Shown here piece by piece: positions 15,374-23,295 of a stretch of 23,295 nt of DNA (position 1 is its first letter; each line of letters begins with the position of its first letter). The stretch is from Mageeibacillus sp. UBA1255. GTDB lineage: Bacteria; Bacillota; Clostridia; UBA1212; UBA1255. Position numbers and translations under genes: made by a program. Under the pieces are notes generated by a model. That model saw only the letters and a program-made list of their open reading frames with translations, was not told where the DNA came from and searched no databases. The stretch is taken from positions 1,469-24,763 of the forward strand of contig DBVV01000155.1 of the NCBI GenBank assembly GCA_002308795.1, given 5' to 3'.

Positions 15374-17392
15374 ATGAAAAAGTATCTGTTTGCTATATTG
15401 TCCCTTGTCCTTGCGCTCTCGGTCTGCACCGGAACGGTCACCTCGCTGGCGAAGGGAGACGCCGGAACCGGAAAAGCGGACACCGGGAAAGCCGATATAT
15501 TGTCCGACACGTGGGCCGGGACCGATGAACTCGGACGAGTATTCCCGGATAATAAGGAAGCCGGAGATCCGAAGACGGGAAAATACGTCGGAATATTCTA
15601 TTTCCTGTTCGCGAGCCACAAGAACGATACGATCTACGACACGACGCAGACGTACCTCGACGGCGGTGTGGAGGCGGTGTGGGAGATGGCCCCGCTCGAC
15701 GGTTACCATACGTGGGCAAGACCTTATTTCGACTATTACCGTGAAGACCTGGATGAATGGATATACCGGAAACACGCCCAGCTCCTGACGGACGCCGGGA
15801 TCGATTTCGTTTTCCTTGACACAACAAACAACGGCGGACTGTTTGAAAACTGCTGGACGCTCCTGCTTAAGACGTGGCGCGAAGTGCGCGACGAGGGCGG
15901 AAATACCCCTCAGGTCGTTTTTCACAACGGAGACGGTACCGAGACGCTCGCGAATCACATTCAGATCATCTACAAGAAAGCATATTCGAACCCGGATTAT
16001 GCGGATCTGTGGTTCATGTGGGAAGGAAAGCCGCTGATACTCGGAAATCTGGACGTAAATCAGGTGAGCGAAGAACTTAGAAATTATTTTACGTTCCGCC
16101 GTTCGTGGGCGTTCAACAGTTTTACCGGAGACGGTATCCTTAAGTGGCCCTGGATCGCGGAATATCCGCAGGAACCGGGCAGGAACGCCGAAGGAGAAGT
16201 AGAACAGATCGTCGTGAGCGCGGGATTCCATTCGAACTCGTCACGGGGACGCAGTTTTCACGACGGAAAACAGCCCTCCAGAGGCGTCGGAGATTTCGGA
16301 TACGGATTAGAAACTACCGGTGACGGACTTGCGTTCCAGGAGCAGTGGGACCGCGTGTTCGAGGTAGATCCTCCGCTCGTGATGATAACGGGCTGGAATG
16401 AATTCACGTTCGGACGCTGGCCTAACGCCGGAGTCGGACAGCTCATATCCGACAGCTATACGATAATAGAAAACGACTGGCAGTTCAGCAGCAATTACGT
16501 TGACGCATTCAGCGCGGAATTCAGCAGGGACGTAGAACCGATCTCGCAGCTGTTCAGGGACAATTATTATTACCAGATGGTTGAAAATATCCGCCGGTTC
16601 AAGGGCGTCCGGGCCGTGGAGAAGGGCACCGGAAGTACCGATATAGATCTGTCCGGAGACTTTCACGAATTTAACGGCGTCGGACCGGTATATTACGATA
16701 CCCCCGGCGACACTGCGCACAGAGACAGCAAAAATATCGCCGGGGAACGCGTGGTCAATGACAGCGGGCGGAACGATTTTGTACGGGTGAAGGTTTCCAA
16801 AACGGATAAATACACGTATTTCCTGGCGGAATGCAGAGAGGATATCGTTACGGCCGACGGAACGGAAAACTGGATGAACCTGTTTATTGACAGCGACCAG
16901 TACTACTACAGCGGCTGGAGCGGGTACGATTTCGTGATAGGACGGAATATTGACGCAGCGGGCGGTAAATTATCCGTGGAGGAGTTTACAGGACCGGCCT
17001 GGAAGAGTTATAATAAAGGGTGGGCGGATTATTCCGTCTCCGGCAGCAGGATGGTCGTGCGCGTCGAAAATTCGCTGGTCGACCTGGCCGGGAGGGATAA
17101 TTTCGACTTCAAATGGGCGGATGATTCCACCGTTTCCGGCGAGGTCATGGAGTTTATGGACCACGGTGACGCGGCTCCGAACTCACGCTTTAATTACAGA
17201 TATATCAAGGAAGGCGGTATTGTCTCCGGTAAGATAAGAGACACGGCCGTCGTACCGGCCGCCCAGGACGGGCGGGATGCGGGAAGAAAGATACCCGCGG
17301 CGGTCATTGCCGTCGTCGCAGGCACGGCCTTGCTGGCAGCGGCTGCCGTGACCGTACTCATACTGAAAAAGAGGAAAATCAATCAAAAATAA
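15374..17392 (+). CDS. Secreted, membrane-anchored GH99/WbsX-like TIM-barrel protein with CBM9/DOMON-like domain
   Basis: 672 aa. ATG 15374 is chosen because GGAGGG (15361-15366) lies 7 nt upstream and a signal peptide starts there (MKKYLFAILSLVLALS, likely cut after SLA near residue 26); an in-frame ATG at 15326 inside the previous gene is not needed. Residues about 46-415 are the TIM-barrel domain: DELGRVFP, FYFLF at 75-79, DFVFLDTTN at 144-152, RGRSFHDG at 291-298, TGWNEF at 339-344 with Glu343 as candidate catalytic residue. Residues about 425-612 are a CBM9/DOMON-like sandwich (NWMNLFIDSD, GWSGYDFVIG). A membrane span (640-664) and the tail KKRKINQK anchor it. It is the surface paralogue of the protein at 8669-10402. 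Probably an endo-acting hydrolase on the same glycan as the rhamnosidase; the substrate is inference. Confidence 0.82.
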   Translation: MKKYLFAILSLVLALSVCTGTVTSLAKGDAGTGKADTGKADILSDTWAGTDELGRVFPDNKEAGDPKTGKYVGIFYFLFASHKNDTIYDTTQTYLDGGVEAVWEMAPLDGYHTWARPYFDYYREDLDEWIYRKHAQLLTDAGIDFVFLDTTNNGGLFENCWTLLLKTWREVRDEGGNTPQVVFHNGDGTETLANHIQIIYKKAYSNPDYADLWFMWEGKPLILGNLDVNQVSEELRNYFTFRRSWAFNSFTGDGILKWPWIAEYPQEPGRNAEGEVEQIVVSAGFHSNSSRGRSFHDGKQPSRGVGDFGYGLETTGDGLAFQEQWDRVFEVDPPLVMITGWNEFTFGRWPNAGVGQLISDSYTIIENDWQFSSNYVDAFSAEFSRDVEPISQLFRDNYYYQMVENIRRFKGVRAVEKGTGSTDIDLSGDFHEFNGVGPVYYDTPGDTAHRDSKNIAGERVVNDSGRNDFVRVKVSKTDKYTYFLAECREDIVTADGTENWMNLFIDSDQYYYSGWSGYDFVIGRNIDAAGGKLSVEEFTGPAWKSYNKGWADYSVSGSRMVVRVENSLVDLAGRDNFDFKWADDSTVSGEVMEFMDHGDAAPNSRFNYRYIKEGGIVSGKIRDTAVVPAAQDGRDAGRKIPAAVIAVVAGTALLAAAAVTVLILKKRKINQK

Positions 17393-17419
17393 ATATTATT
17401 GAGAAAGAGGTAATCGAAA

Positions 17420-18610
17420 ATGAAAAAGACAGCTAAGATTTTGGCGTTCGTCATGTGTGCGGCAATGCTCCTGACATTGTCCGCCGTTCCGTTCCAGGCT
17501 GAAGAAGCCGATGAGTATGAGGAGAAAACCATCTCATACACTTTTGACGGCGAAGAGGGGAGCCAGCTGGAAGAATCCGAGCTTGCTGATACATTCGTTA
17601 TGCAGATCGTCAGAGGAGCAGGCGGTGAAGGCACCGTAACCGAAGAAGGTACCGTCGATCTTACTCAATACGCAGGATTCTTTACGGATATCGACGTTGC
17701 ATATGATTATTTCGCCGGTGCGTATACTTTCTCGCTTGATTATGATTTCAGCTGCAGCAGTCCTACTCTGGGCGGTATCTTTATAAGACTTACCGATCCT
17801 GCAGGATACAAAGTAACGAACCCCAAAAACGCCGGGACACAGCAGGCATTCGATATGTATGAATGGGACTGGTACGGTGAAAACGGCGGAAAAGGGCAGG
17901 GTATCTCCAGTATCGGCGGATCCGGTATCAGAGTATTCCTGAACAAGCAGAACTCCGCTATTGGCGTTTCCGTTAAGACACGCGTGGAAGACGGGCTGTT
18001 CGTACATTCTCAGGGCGTCGAATTCGCGTATCCCGAAGGCTTCAACGCTTCCGGAATGAACAACTACAAATTCGAAGACGACGGTAAGAGCAGCGTTAAA
18101 GTCTACGTAAATAACGCGCTTCTTGCTACTGTCGAATACGGCGGTGAGCCCGGCATGTATCCGGACGGCGACGAAGGCGACAGCGATATCATGTATTACA
18201 AGCACGCAGTCATCAAAGACGCGGAAGGAACACAGCTTCTTGAACTGGACAACGCACGTATCAGCGCAGATTACAGCGCGGTAGGTATCGGAAACAGAGG
18301 AGAGAATACCACAACGATCGATAACGTCACTTTAAAGTACATGCAGAAGAAGAAAGCTGCTACGCCTGTTCCCACGCAGGCTCCTACTGCTGAGCCCACC
18401 GAAAAACCGACAGAGAAGGCTCCGGACGCTACTCAGAATGCGGGCGATAAAGCTACTTCGATCCCGGCTGATAATACAAAGGCTCCTTCCGGCAATGATC
18501 AGAAAAAGGGCGGAAATTATACGTGGCTCTTCATCGTATGCGGCGTGGTCGCAGCAGCTGCGGTCGCTGTGATCGTCATTACCAGCGTTAAAGGTAAGAA
18601 AAAGAAATAA
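17420..18610 (+). CDS. Stalked, membrane-anchored surface protein with a lectin-like beta-domain
   Basis: 396 aa, ATG 17420 after the SD AGAGGTAAT. Signal peptide MKKTAKILAFVMCAAMLLTL, likely cut after FQA (residue 27). The roughly 285-residue mature domain is Gly/Asp/Tyr-rich and beta-rich (AYTFSLDYDFSC, FIRLTDPAGYKV, SVKVYVNNALLATVEY, GIGNRG...TTIDNVTLKYM). The pattern 'VKVYVNNxLLATVEY' plus a closing 'IDNVTLKY' resembles concanavalin-type (LamG or DUF1080-like) sandwich domains, suggesting sugar binding; this is inference. A Pro/Thr/Ala stalk with TEKPTEK, a membrane span (about 369-390) and tail KGKKKK follow. The stalk and anchor closely match those of the partial protein at 1-234. No LPxTG motif. 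The racemase gene starts 11 nt after its stop. Confidence 0.87.
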   Translation: MKKTAKILAFVMCAAMLLTLSAVPFQAEEADEYEEKTISYTFDGEEGSQLEESELADTFVMQIVRGAGGEGTVTEEGTVDLTQYAGFFTDIDVAYDYFAGAYTFSLDYDFSCSSPTLGGIFIRLTDPAGYKVTNPKNAGTQQAFDMYEWDWYGENGGKGQGISSIGGSGIRVFLNKQNSAIGVSVKTRVEDGLFVHSQGVEFAYPEGFNASGMNNYKFEDDGKSSVKVYVNNALLATVEYGGEPGMYPDGDEGDSDIMYYKHAVIKDAEGTQLLELDNARISADYSAVGIGNRGENTTTIDNVTLKYMQKKKAATPVPTQAPTAEPTEKPTEKAPDATQNAGDKATSIPADNTKAPSGNDQKKGGNYTWLFIVCGVVAAAAVAVIVITSVKGKKKK

Positions 18611-18621
18611 AGGAGACCCGG

Positions 18622-19341
18622 ATGGCCCGGAAATTGAAAGACTACAAGACGATAGGGATAATAGGTGGAATGGGACCGCTCGCTACGTGCGACTTTTTTG
18701 AGAAGATCGTACGTATGACAGACGCTTCATGCGACAGCGATCACATTCCGATCCTTATCGATTGTAATCCGCGCATCCCGGACCGCGCAGACGCTATCCT
18801 TCGCGGAGGCGAAGACCCGGTGCCTGAAATGGTTAAAAGTGCCAGAAGGCTCGTTCGCGAAGGCGCGTCCGTTCTGGTCATGGGCTGCAATACCGCTTAT
18901 TACTTTTATGACCAGGTGGCAGCGGAACTTCCGGTCCCGCTGATAAATATGCCTGAGGAAACGGCAAATGGCGCGCTCAGGCTCGGGTATAAAAAGGTCG
19001 GATTGATGGCAACAGACGGTACGGTCTGGTCAGGTCTATATAACCGGGAATTTGAGAAGTTCGGGATCGAGCTTCTGATACCGTCGACCGAAGGTCAGAA
19101 ATCAGTTATGGAAATGGTTTACGACGGCATAAAAGCGGGAAACGCCGGATTTGACCCGGGACCGTTTATTGACGTCGCAAATGATTTTATGAAACGCGGC
19201 GCGGAGGCAGTAATACTCGGATGCACCGAGCTGCCTATCGCGTTCAATATGTACAACATCGATATACCGTATCTTGACCCCGCAGTATTTGCGGCAGAGG
19301 CAGCGATAACGATGGCGGGCGGAACAGTCAGACCGCTCTGA
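18622..19341 (+). CDS. Aspartate/glutamate-type amino acid racemase
   Basis: 239 aa, ATG 18622 with SD AAAGGAGA. It belongs to the PLP-independent Asp/Glu racemase family: GIIGGMGPLAT at 12-22, VMGCNTA at 86-92 with catalytic Cys89, and ILGCTELP at 198-205 with catalytic Cys201. These two cysteines act as opposing acid and base to invert the alpha-carbon. The usual GCNTAH has Tyr93 in place of His. Length is normal for cytoplasmic aspartate racemases. It starts 11 nt after the surface protein gene and precedes the transglutaminase and the Dlt-like genes, so it may supply the D-amino acid used by the adenylating enzyme at 20937-22448. Family firm; substrate (Asp, Glu or other) not settled by sequence. 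Confidence 0.88.
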   Translation: MARKLKDYKTIGIIGGMGPLATCDFFEKIVRMTDASCDSDHIPILIDCNPRIPDRADAILRGGEDPVPEMVKSARRLVREGASVLVMGCNTAYYFYDQVAAELPVPLINMPEETANGALRLGYKKVGLMATDGTVWSGLYNREFEKFGIELLIPSTEGQKSVMEMVYDGIKAGNAGFDPGPFIDVANDFMKRGAEAVILGCTELPIAFNMYNIDIPYLDPAVFAAEAAITMAGGTVRPL

Positions 19342-19381
19342 AAGGGCGGTCACGCCGGTCACACAGGAGGCATAAACTGAA

Positions 19382-20893
19382 ATGAGTTATTCAGGGAGCC
19401 AGCCCGATTTTACGAGAAGAAGTCAGGGCGGTAAAAACGGAAATAAAAAGAAAAATTACAAGCCGGTCATCGCGGTGCTGATGCTGATCATCATCGTCCT
19501 CGTTGTCGTGCTTATTATTGTCAGCGCGACTAAAAAGCCCGGACGAAACGGAGTCATCATTTCGGATATTCCTACTCCGACCGCTTTTGACCCGAACGGG
19601 AGCGAAGGTCCGTCGAACGTACCGTTCACCGCGCCCCCTACGAGTGCTCCGGAATCTCCTCTGAATTCATTTGTTTATGCTGAAGCGGGAGAGGAGCTGC
19701 CTCCTGCGAAAAACTTCCTTAAAGATGCGAACTCCGATCAGTTTGCGTACTATCTGTCGGACACGGCGCATATTGACACCAGAGTGTGCGGGATATACCA
19801 CGTGCAGATACAGTGCGGGGACAAGACATACGAAGGTGATATTATTGTCCGCGACACCATGCCGCCTGCCGCTGTGACAAAGACCGTTACGGTGAGAAAA
19901 GGCGCTGAGGTCAAACCGGCTGATTTTATCGAAAGCGTAAATGATTCTACCGACGTCACTATGGAATTCGTGAGTGCGCCGGATACCGGATCACGCGGAA
20001 CTTTCACGGTCGAGATCATCCTGCGCGACGGGTACGGAAACGAAACAAAAGTAACGGCGCAGATGATCGTTGACGCCGACGAAGTACCGCCCGTGATAGA
20101 GGCGATCGAATACCGCGAGATATTTGTTGGGGATACTATCTCGTACCGTCAGGGCGTCAAGGCGTACGACGACCGCGGCGGCGAGGTCAAAATTTCCATC
20201 GATTCCAGCGCAGTTAATCTTAAGGAACCCGGGACTTACAAAGTGATCTATACCGCGAGCGACGAGGCGGGCAATACTTCCACGTTCGAAGCGACGGTTG
20301 TTGTCAGGGATCTTTCGGAACTAGAGACTGACGAGGGCAAATATTCTGTTGCCGCGCTTCACCGCAAATTCAGCAAGCTGGTGCCGAAGATCATTAAAGA
20401 CGGTATGAGCGATATAGAAAAGCTCTACGCTATCTGGTATTATGTTTCCGATCCTGAACATCTAAGTTACATCAGCCACTCGGATAAGGACAGCTGGGTG
20501 CGCGAGGCGATCCGCGGCCTCGACGAGGGCGTAGGTGACTGCTTTACGTTCTATTCCGTTATGAGAGCGCTTATGGAAGAAGCGGGATTTGAAACGATCT
20601 CGGTACACCGCCTGGGCGGAGAGACGCAGCATTTCTGGAGCCTCGTTAAAGTGGGAGGCGAATGGTACCACATCGACGCCTGCCCGAGATCTGAATCCCG
20701 TAAGAGATACTGGTACTGCTTCCTCAGGACCGATGAAGAACTTATCAATTTCGGCAAGGGCGACGATAATTACGAAAAAATAAATTATTACTATAAATTC
20801 GACACTTCAATCTATCCCGCGAGCGGCACGGAAAAGCTTGCCGATGCGCTGGTCAACTGGGATACGGGAGAGATATATCTTAAATTATACTGA
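19382..20893 (+). CDS. Membrane-anchored transglutaminase-like protein with two bacterial Ig-like domains
   Basis: 503 aa, ATG 19382; AGGAGG (19365-19370) is 11 nt upstream, rather far but the only candidate. A cytoplasmic Lys/Asn-rich start is followed by one membrane span (about 28-48), a Pro/Thr linker, then two Ig-like beta-domains (about 160-232 and 235-310; SRGTFTVEIILRDGYGN and PGTYKVIYTASDEAGN are typical of HYR/DUF5011-type repeats), and a transglutaminase-like domain (about 325-500). Its triad is visible: Cys387 (GVGDCFTFYSV), His417 (TQHFWSLV) and Asp432 (YHIDACPR). Such domains form or cleave amide bonds in envelope polymers or proteins. It sits between the racemase and the ligase, 43 nt before the latter, and probably acts outside the membrane on the same surface material. 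Substrate unknown. Confidence 0.88.
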   Translation: MSYSGSQPDFTRRSQGGKNGNKKKNYKPVIAVLMLIIIVLVVVLIIVSATKKPGRNGVIISDIPTPTAFDPNGSEGPSNVPFTAPPTSAPESPLNSFVYAEAGEELPPAKNFLKDANSDQFAYYLSDTAHIDTRVCGIYHVQIQCGDKTYEGDIIVRDTMPPAAVTKTVTVRKGAEVKPADFIESVNDSTDVTMEFVSAPDTGSRGTFTVEIILRDGYGNETKVTAQMIVDADEVPPVIEAIEYREIFVGDTISYRQGVKAYDDRGGEVKISIDSSAVNLKEPGTYKVIYTASDEAGNTSTFEATVVVRDLSELETDEGKYSVAALHRKFSKLVPKIIKDGMSDIEKLYAIWYYVSDPEHLSYISHSDKDSWVREAIRGLDEGVGDCFTFYSVMRALMEEAGFETISVHRLGGETQHFWSLVKVGGEWYHIDACPRSESRKRYWYCFLRTDEELINFGKGDDNYEKINYYYKFDTSIYPASGTEKLADALVNWDTGEIYLKLY

Positions 20894-20936
20894 GCCGGAG
20901 TTTCAGTCCCCGGCGGACTTGCAGAGGCTGACGACA

Positions 20937-22448
20937 ATGAACAACGTACTTGAATATATGGAACAGACGGCGCCTTACGTGCCTGATAAGGTGGCTTTCG
21001 CGGGTGAGGACGCGGAGCGCACTTTTTCACAGATCTTCAGCCGTTCTAAAAGTATTGGTACTGCGCTTCACGCGAGAGGATACTACCGCGAGCCTGTCGT
21101 CGTATATATGCACAAACATCCGGATATGGTCAACGCGTTTTTCGGCGTCGTGTATGCTGGCTGCTTTTACGTGCCCATCGACGAAGAAATGCCCACGCAC
21201 AGGATCGGGCTTATCTTCAACGCATTGAGACCGAGGGTAGTCATCTGCGACGGAAATACCTGCGAAAAAGCGCGCGCTCTCGATTTCGGCGGCGAGATAC
21301 TTATGTTCAACGACATATGCGACACTCCGGAAGACGATGCGGCACTGAAGGCGATAAGAAAAGCAGCTCTCGATATTGACCCCATATACATCGTGTTCAC
21401 GTCCGGCTCAACCGGCGTGCCAAAAGGCGTCGTAGCGTGCCACCGCTCCGTCATCGACTACATCGAAACATTGTCCGAAGCGCTCGAATTTAACAGCGAC
21501 ACCGTGTTCGGAAACCAGACGCCGCTTTACTTCGACGCTTGCCTGAAAGAACTTTATCCGACGCTGAAGTTCGGGGCAACGACGTACCTGATCCCTAAAA
21601 AGCTGTTCATGTTCCCGGTCAAACTCGTGGAATATCTCAACGAAAAACGCATAAATACCGTCTGCTGGGTCGTTTCGGCACTGACAATGATCTCCGCGTT
21701 CGGCACGTTCAAAACCGTGAAGCCCGAGTATCTGCGCACCGTCGCGTTCGGCAGCGAAGTGTTCCCGATCAAGCAGTTCAATCTGTGGCGCGAAGCGCTG
21801 CCGGAGGCAAAGTTTACGAATCTTTACGGCCCGACCGAAGCTACCGGAATGTGCTGCTACTACAGAGTTGACCGCGAATTCGGCCCCGGCGACGTCATAC
21901 CGATCGGCGGACCGTTCCGAAACACTGAAATACTGCTGTTAAAAGACGACAATACGTTGGCCGCCACAGGCGAGACGGGCGAGATATGCGTGCGCGGCAC
22001 GTCGGTAACGCTCGGGTATTACAACAACCCCGAAAAGACCGCCGAAGCTTTCGTGCAGAACCCGCTCAATACCGCTTACCCCGAAACTATCTACCGCACA
22101 GGCGACCTGGCGCGCAGGAACGAACGCGGCGAACTGGAGTTCATTTCCCGCAAAGATTACCAGATAAAACACATGGGACACCGCATCGAACTCGGTGAGA
22201 TCGAGGCAGTAGTAGATCTTGAAGACGAAATTCGCTCATCCTGCTGTATTTTTGATGACGCGGCAAAGAAAATTGTGCTATACTATGTAGGCGACGTGGA
22301 AAAGGACGAGCTTTCGAAGAGACTGCGCGCCGGACTTCCGCGCTACATGCTGCCGCACGCCGTCATACAGCTCGATCAGATGCCGTTCACGCCGAACGGA
22401 AAGATCGACAGGAAGCTGCTTAAAGAAAGATGGATAAACGCTGACTGA
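20937..22448 (+). CDS. DltA-like amino acid adenylating enzyme (D-alanine--carrier protein ligase family)
   Basis: 503 aa, the normal DltA size. ATG 20937 is chosen for SD AGAGG (20923-20927); the frame is open further upstream into the previous gene without an SD. Stand-alone ANL adenylation domain: A3 loop FTSGSTGVPKG at 154-164, A4 Asp200 (YFDACLKELYP, which binds the substrate amino group), A5 NLYGPTEATG at 295-304, A7 YRTGDLA at 386-392, A8 at 405-423 and the catalytic Lys489 in NGKIDRK. It activates an amino acid as AMP-ester and loads it on the carrier encoded next. In Bacillus DltA a Cys in the FCGE segment helps restrict the pocket to D-Ala; here the segment is FGSE (271-274), so Gly replaces Cys and a different or larger amino acid is possible. 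Part of a racemase-transglutaminase-ligase-carrier-MBOAT operon. Confidence 0.88.
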   Translation: MNNVLEYMEQTAPYVPDKVAFAGEDAERTFSQIFSRSKSIGTALHARGYYREPVVVYMHKHPDMVNAFFGVVYAGCFYVPIDEEMPTHRIGLIFNALRPRVVICDGNTCEKARALDFGGEILMFNDICDTPEDDAALKAIRKAALDIDPIYIVFTSGSTGVPKGVVACHRSVIDYIETLSEALEFNSDTVFGNQTPLYFDACLKELYPTLKFGATTYLIPKKLFMFPVKLVEYLNEKRINTVCWVVSALTMISAFGTFKTVKPEYLRTVAFGSEVFPIKQFNLWREALPEAKFTNLYGPTEATGMCCYYRVDREFGPGDVIPIGGPFRNTEILLLKDDNTLAATGETGEICVRGTSVTLGYYNNPEKTAEAFVQNPLNTAYPETIYRTGDLARRNERGELEFISRKDYQIKHMGHRIELGEIEAVVDLEDEIRSSCCIFDDAAKKIVLYYVGDVEKDELSKRLRAGLPRYMLPHAVIQLDQMPFTPNGKIDRKLLKERWINAD

Positions 22449-22530
22449 CATACACCTGCCGCTCAGAACTACTGCACACGGATACGGGCCGGTCAATACA
22501 AAAGAAAAAGCATTAAGGAGAGAAAGATCT
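22449..22530. other. Gap between ligase and carrier genes
   Basis: 82 bp with no terminator, promoter or small gene that I can support; it holds only the SD (AAGGAGAG) of the carrier gene at its end. The 70-bp gap at 22759-22828 is similar. Cotranscription across both is likely. Confidence 0.5.
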
Positions 22531-22758
22531 ATGGAAGAATTACTCAAAATATTAAAAGAGATACATTCCGACGTTGACTACGAAACGTGCACGACGCTGA
22601 TCGACGACGGGATACTCGATTCATTCGATATTATTTCGATCATCACGGAAGTCAGTTCCGAATTTGACGTGCAGATCCCGGCCAACGAGATCGTTCCCGA
22701 GAACTTCAACTCTGCCGAAGCGCTCTGGAAGCTTATTGAGAGACTCGAAGACGAGTAA
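22531..22758 (+). CDS. DltC-like aminoacyl carrier protein
   Basis: 75 aa, ATG 22531 after SD AAGGAGAG. A small acidic four-helix carrier: LIDDGILDSFDIISIITEV contains the DSF variant of the DSL motif, whose Ser (about residue 31) takes 4'-phosphopantetheine, and PENFNS starts the last helix region. Length and acidic composition fit DltC and related carriers. It lies 82 bp after the ligase that should charge it and 70 bp before the MBOAT gene that should take the amino acid across or to the membrane face. Phosphopantetheinyl transferase is not in the window. Confidence 0.9.
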   Translation: MEELLKILKEIHSDVDYETCTTLIDDGILDSFDIISIITEVSSEFDVQIPANEIVPENFNSAEALWKLIERLEDE

Positions 22759-22828
22759 AGGCGAAAAGACCCGCGAAGGTCGCGCTAAGAGCTCGTCATG
22801 CGGTAATTACTGAGGGGAACGCACGCGC

Positions 22829-23295
22829 ATGTCATTCGTATCGCTCGGATTTTTAGCATTCTTGGCAGTGCTTATGCTGCTCTATTATACCGTGCCCAAA
22901 CGCGGACAATGGATATTGCTGCTCGCGGGCAGCATATTTTTCTATGCCTTCGCAGGCTGGAGCTCGCTCATATTCATCACCGTCACGGCGTTGTCAACGT
23001 ATTTCGCGGGTATCTATATCGGTAAGCTTGCCTCCGCCCGCGACGCGTACCTTAAAGGCGAGGGGAAAGAGCTCGATAAAGAGGCGAAAAAGGCATATAA
23101 AGCTAAAGTCAAAAAGCGCACTTACCTTATAATGAGCCTCTGCCTCATCCTGAACCTCGGCATGCTCGCCGTCATCAAATATACCGATTTCGGCATTTCG
23201 ATAATCAACGGCATCTTTAAGACGAATATCGGCTTCCTCCGTTTCGCGCTCCCGATGGGCATATCGTTCTATATCTTCCAGAGCATGGGATATAT
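22829..23295 (+). CDS. MBOAT O-acyltransferase, DltB/AlgI-like (3' end outside window)
   Basis: The reading frame opens at ATG 22829 (SD GAGGGG at 22812-22817, 11 nt away) and stays open to the right edge, giving 155 residues. The start MSFVSLGFLAFLAVLMLLYYTVP, a second hydrophobic pair (ILLLAGSIFFYAFAGW...SLIFITVTAL), a Lys-rich cytoplasmic loop (about 66-97), another span and the motif RFALPMGISFYIFQSMGY are typical of the MBOAT family (DltB, AlgI, PatA). In Dlt systems this protein transfers the amino acid from the carrier onto the export or acceptor pathway for teichoic acid. The catalytic His region lies beyond the window. A DltD/DHHW-type gene would be expected next. Confidence 0.9.
   Translation, partial: MSFVSLGFLAFLAVLMLLYYTVPKRGQWILLLAGSIFFYAFAGWSSLIFITVTALSTYFAGIYIGKLASARDAYLKGEGKELDKEAKKAYKAKVKKRTYLIMSLCLILNLGMLAVIKYTDFGISIINGIFKTNIGFLRFALPMGISFYIFQSMGY

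Noticed and set aside
19331..19351. GACCGC...GCGGTC inverted repeat across the racemase stop as a terminator
   Set aside because: Only 6 bp pair and no T-run follows; the next gene's SD is close, so readthrough is more likely.
20838..20936. N-terminal extension of the DltA-like ligase overlapping the transglutaminase gene
   Set aside because: No SD is seen before the upstream start, and ATG 20937 has one and gives the normal DltA length.

Overview
All genes lie on the + strand. The window reads as chromosome of an uncultured Gram-positive Clostridia-type (Firmicutes) gut or rumen bacterium; this is inference. The support is G-rich Shine-Dalgarno sequences, lipoprotein signals, surface proteins with Pro/Thr/Glu stalks (TEKP/TEQP repeats) ending in a membrane anchor and Lys/Arg tail, an L,D-transpeptidase, a Dlt-like operon, and roughly 50% GC by eye. 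I see no rRNA, tRNA, CRISPR, transposase, integrase or phage gene. No gap between genes exceeds 300 bases.

Layout. (1) 1-234: 3' end of a stalked, membrane-anchored surface protein. (2) 260-2806: a GH32 (levanase/invertase-like) protein whose two catalytic carboxylates are replaced, carrying two C-terminal copies of an unnamed beta-rich domain. It is followed at 2988-4262 by a secreted, anchored protein built almost only of the same two-domain cassette. A strong intrinsic terminator (4320-4362) closes this part. (3) 4383-8594: a good promoter drives a tight three-gene set of two unrecognised membrane-anchored beta-rich proteins and a lipoprotein L,D-transpeptidase on a TEKP stalk. (4) 8669-17392: a carbohydrate block with two paralogous GH99/WbsX-like TIM-barrel proteins (one without signal peptide, one secreted and anchored) on either side of a lipoprotein GH78 alpha-L-rhamnosidase and an orphan ABC solute-binding lipoprotein. 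(5) 17420-18610: another stalked, anchored surface protein. (6) 18622 to the right edge: Asp/Glu-type racemase, membrane-anchored transglutaminase-like protein, DltA-like adenylating enzyme, carrier protein, and the start of an MBOAT acyltransferase.

How it may fit together: most products face the cell surface. Regions 2, 4 and 5 look like binding and cutting of complex plant or host glycans at the envelope. Regions 3 and 6 look like envelope modification. The most unusual points are the catalytically dead-looking GH32 fused to the repeated domain, and the Dlt-like operon that carries its own racemase and lacks the Cys of DltA's D-Ala pocket, which suggests that a D-amino acid other than D-Ala might be esterified to a surface polymer.
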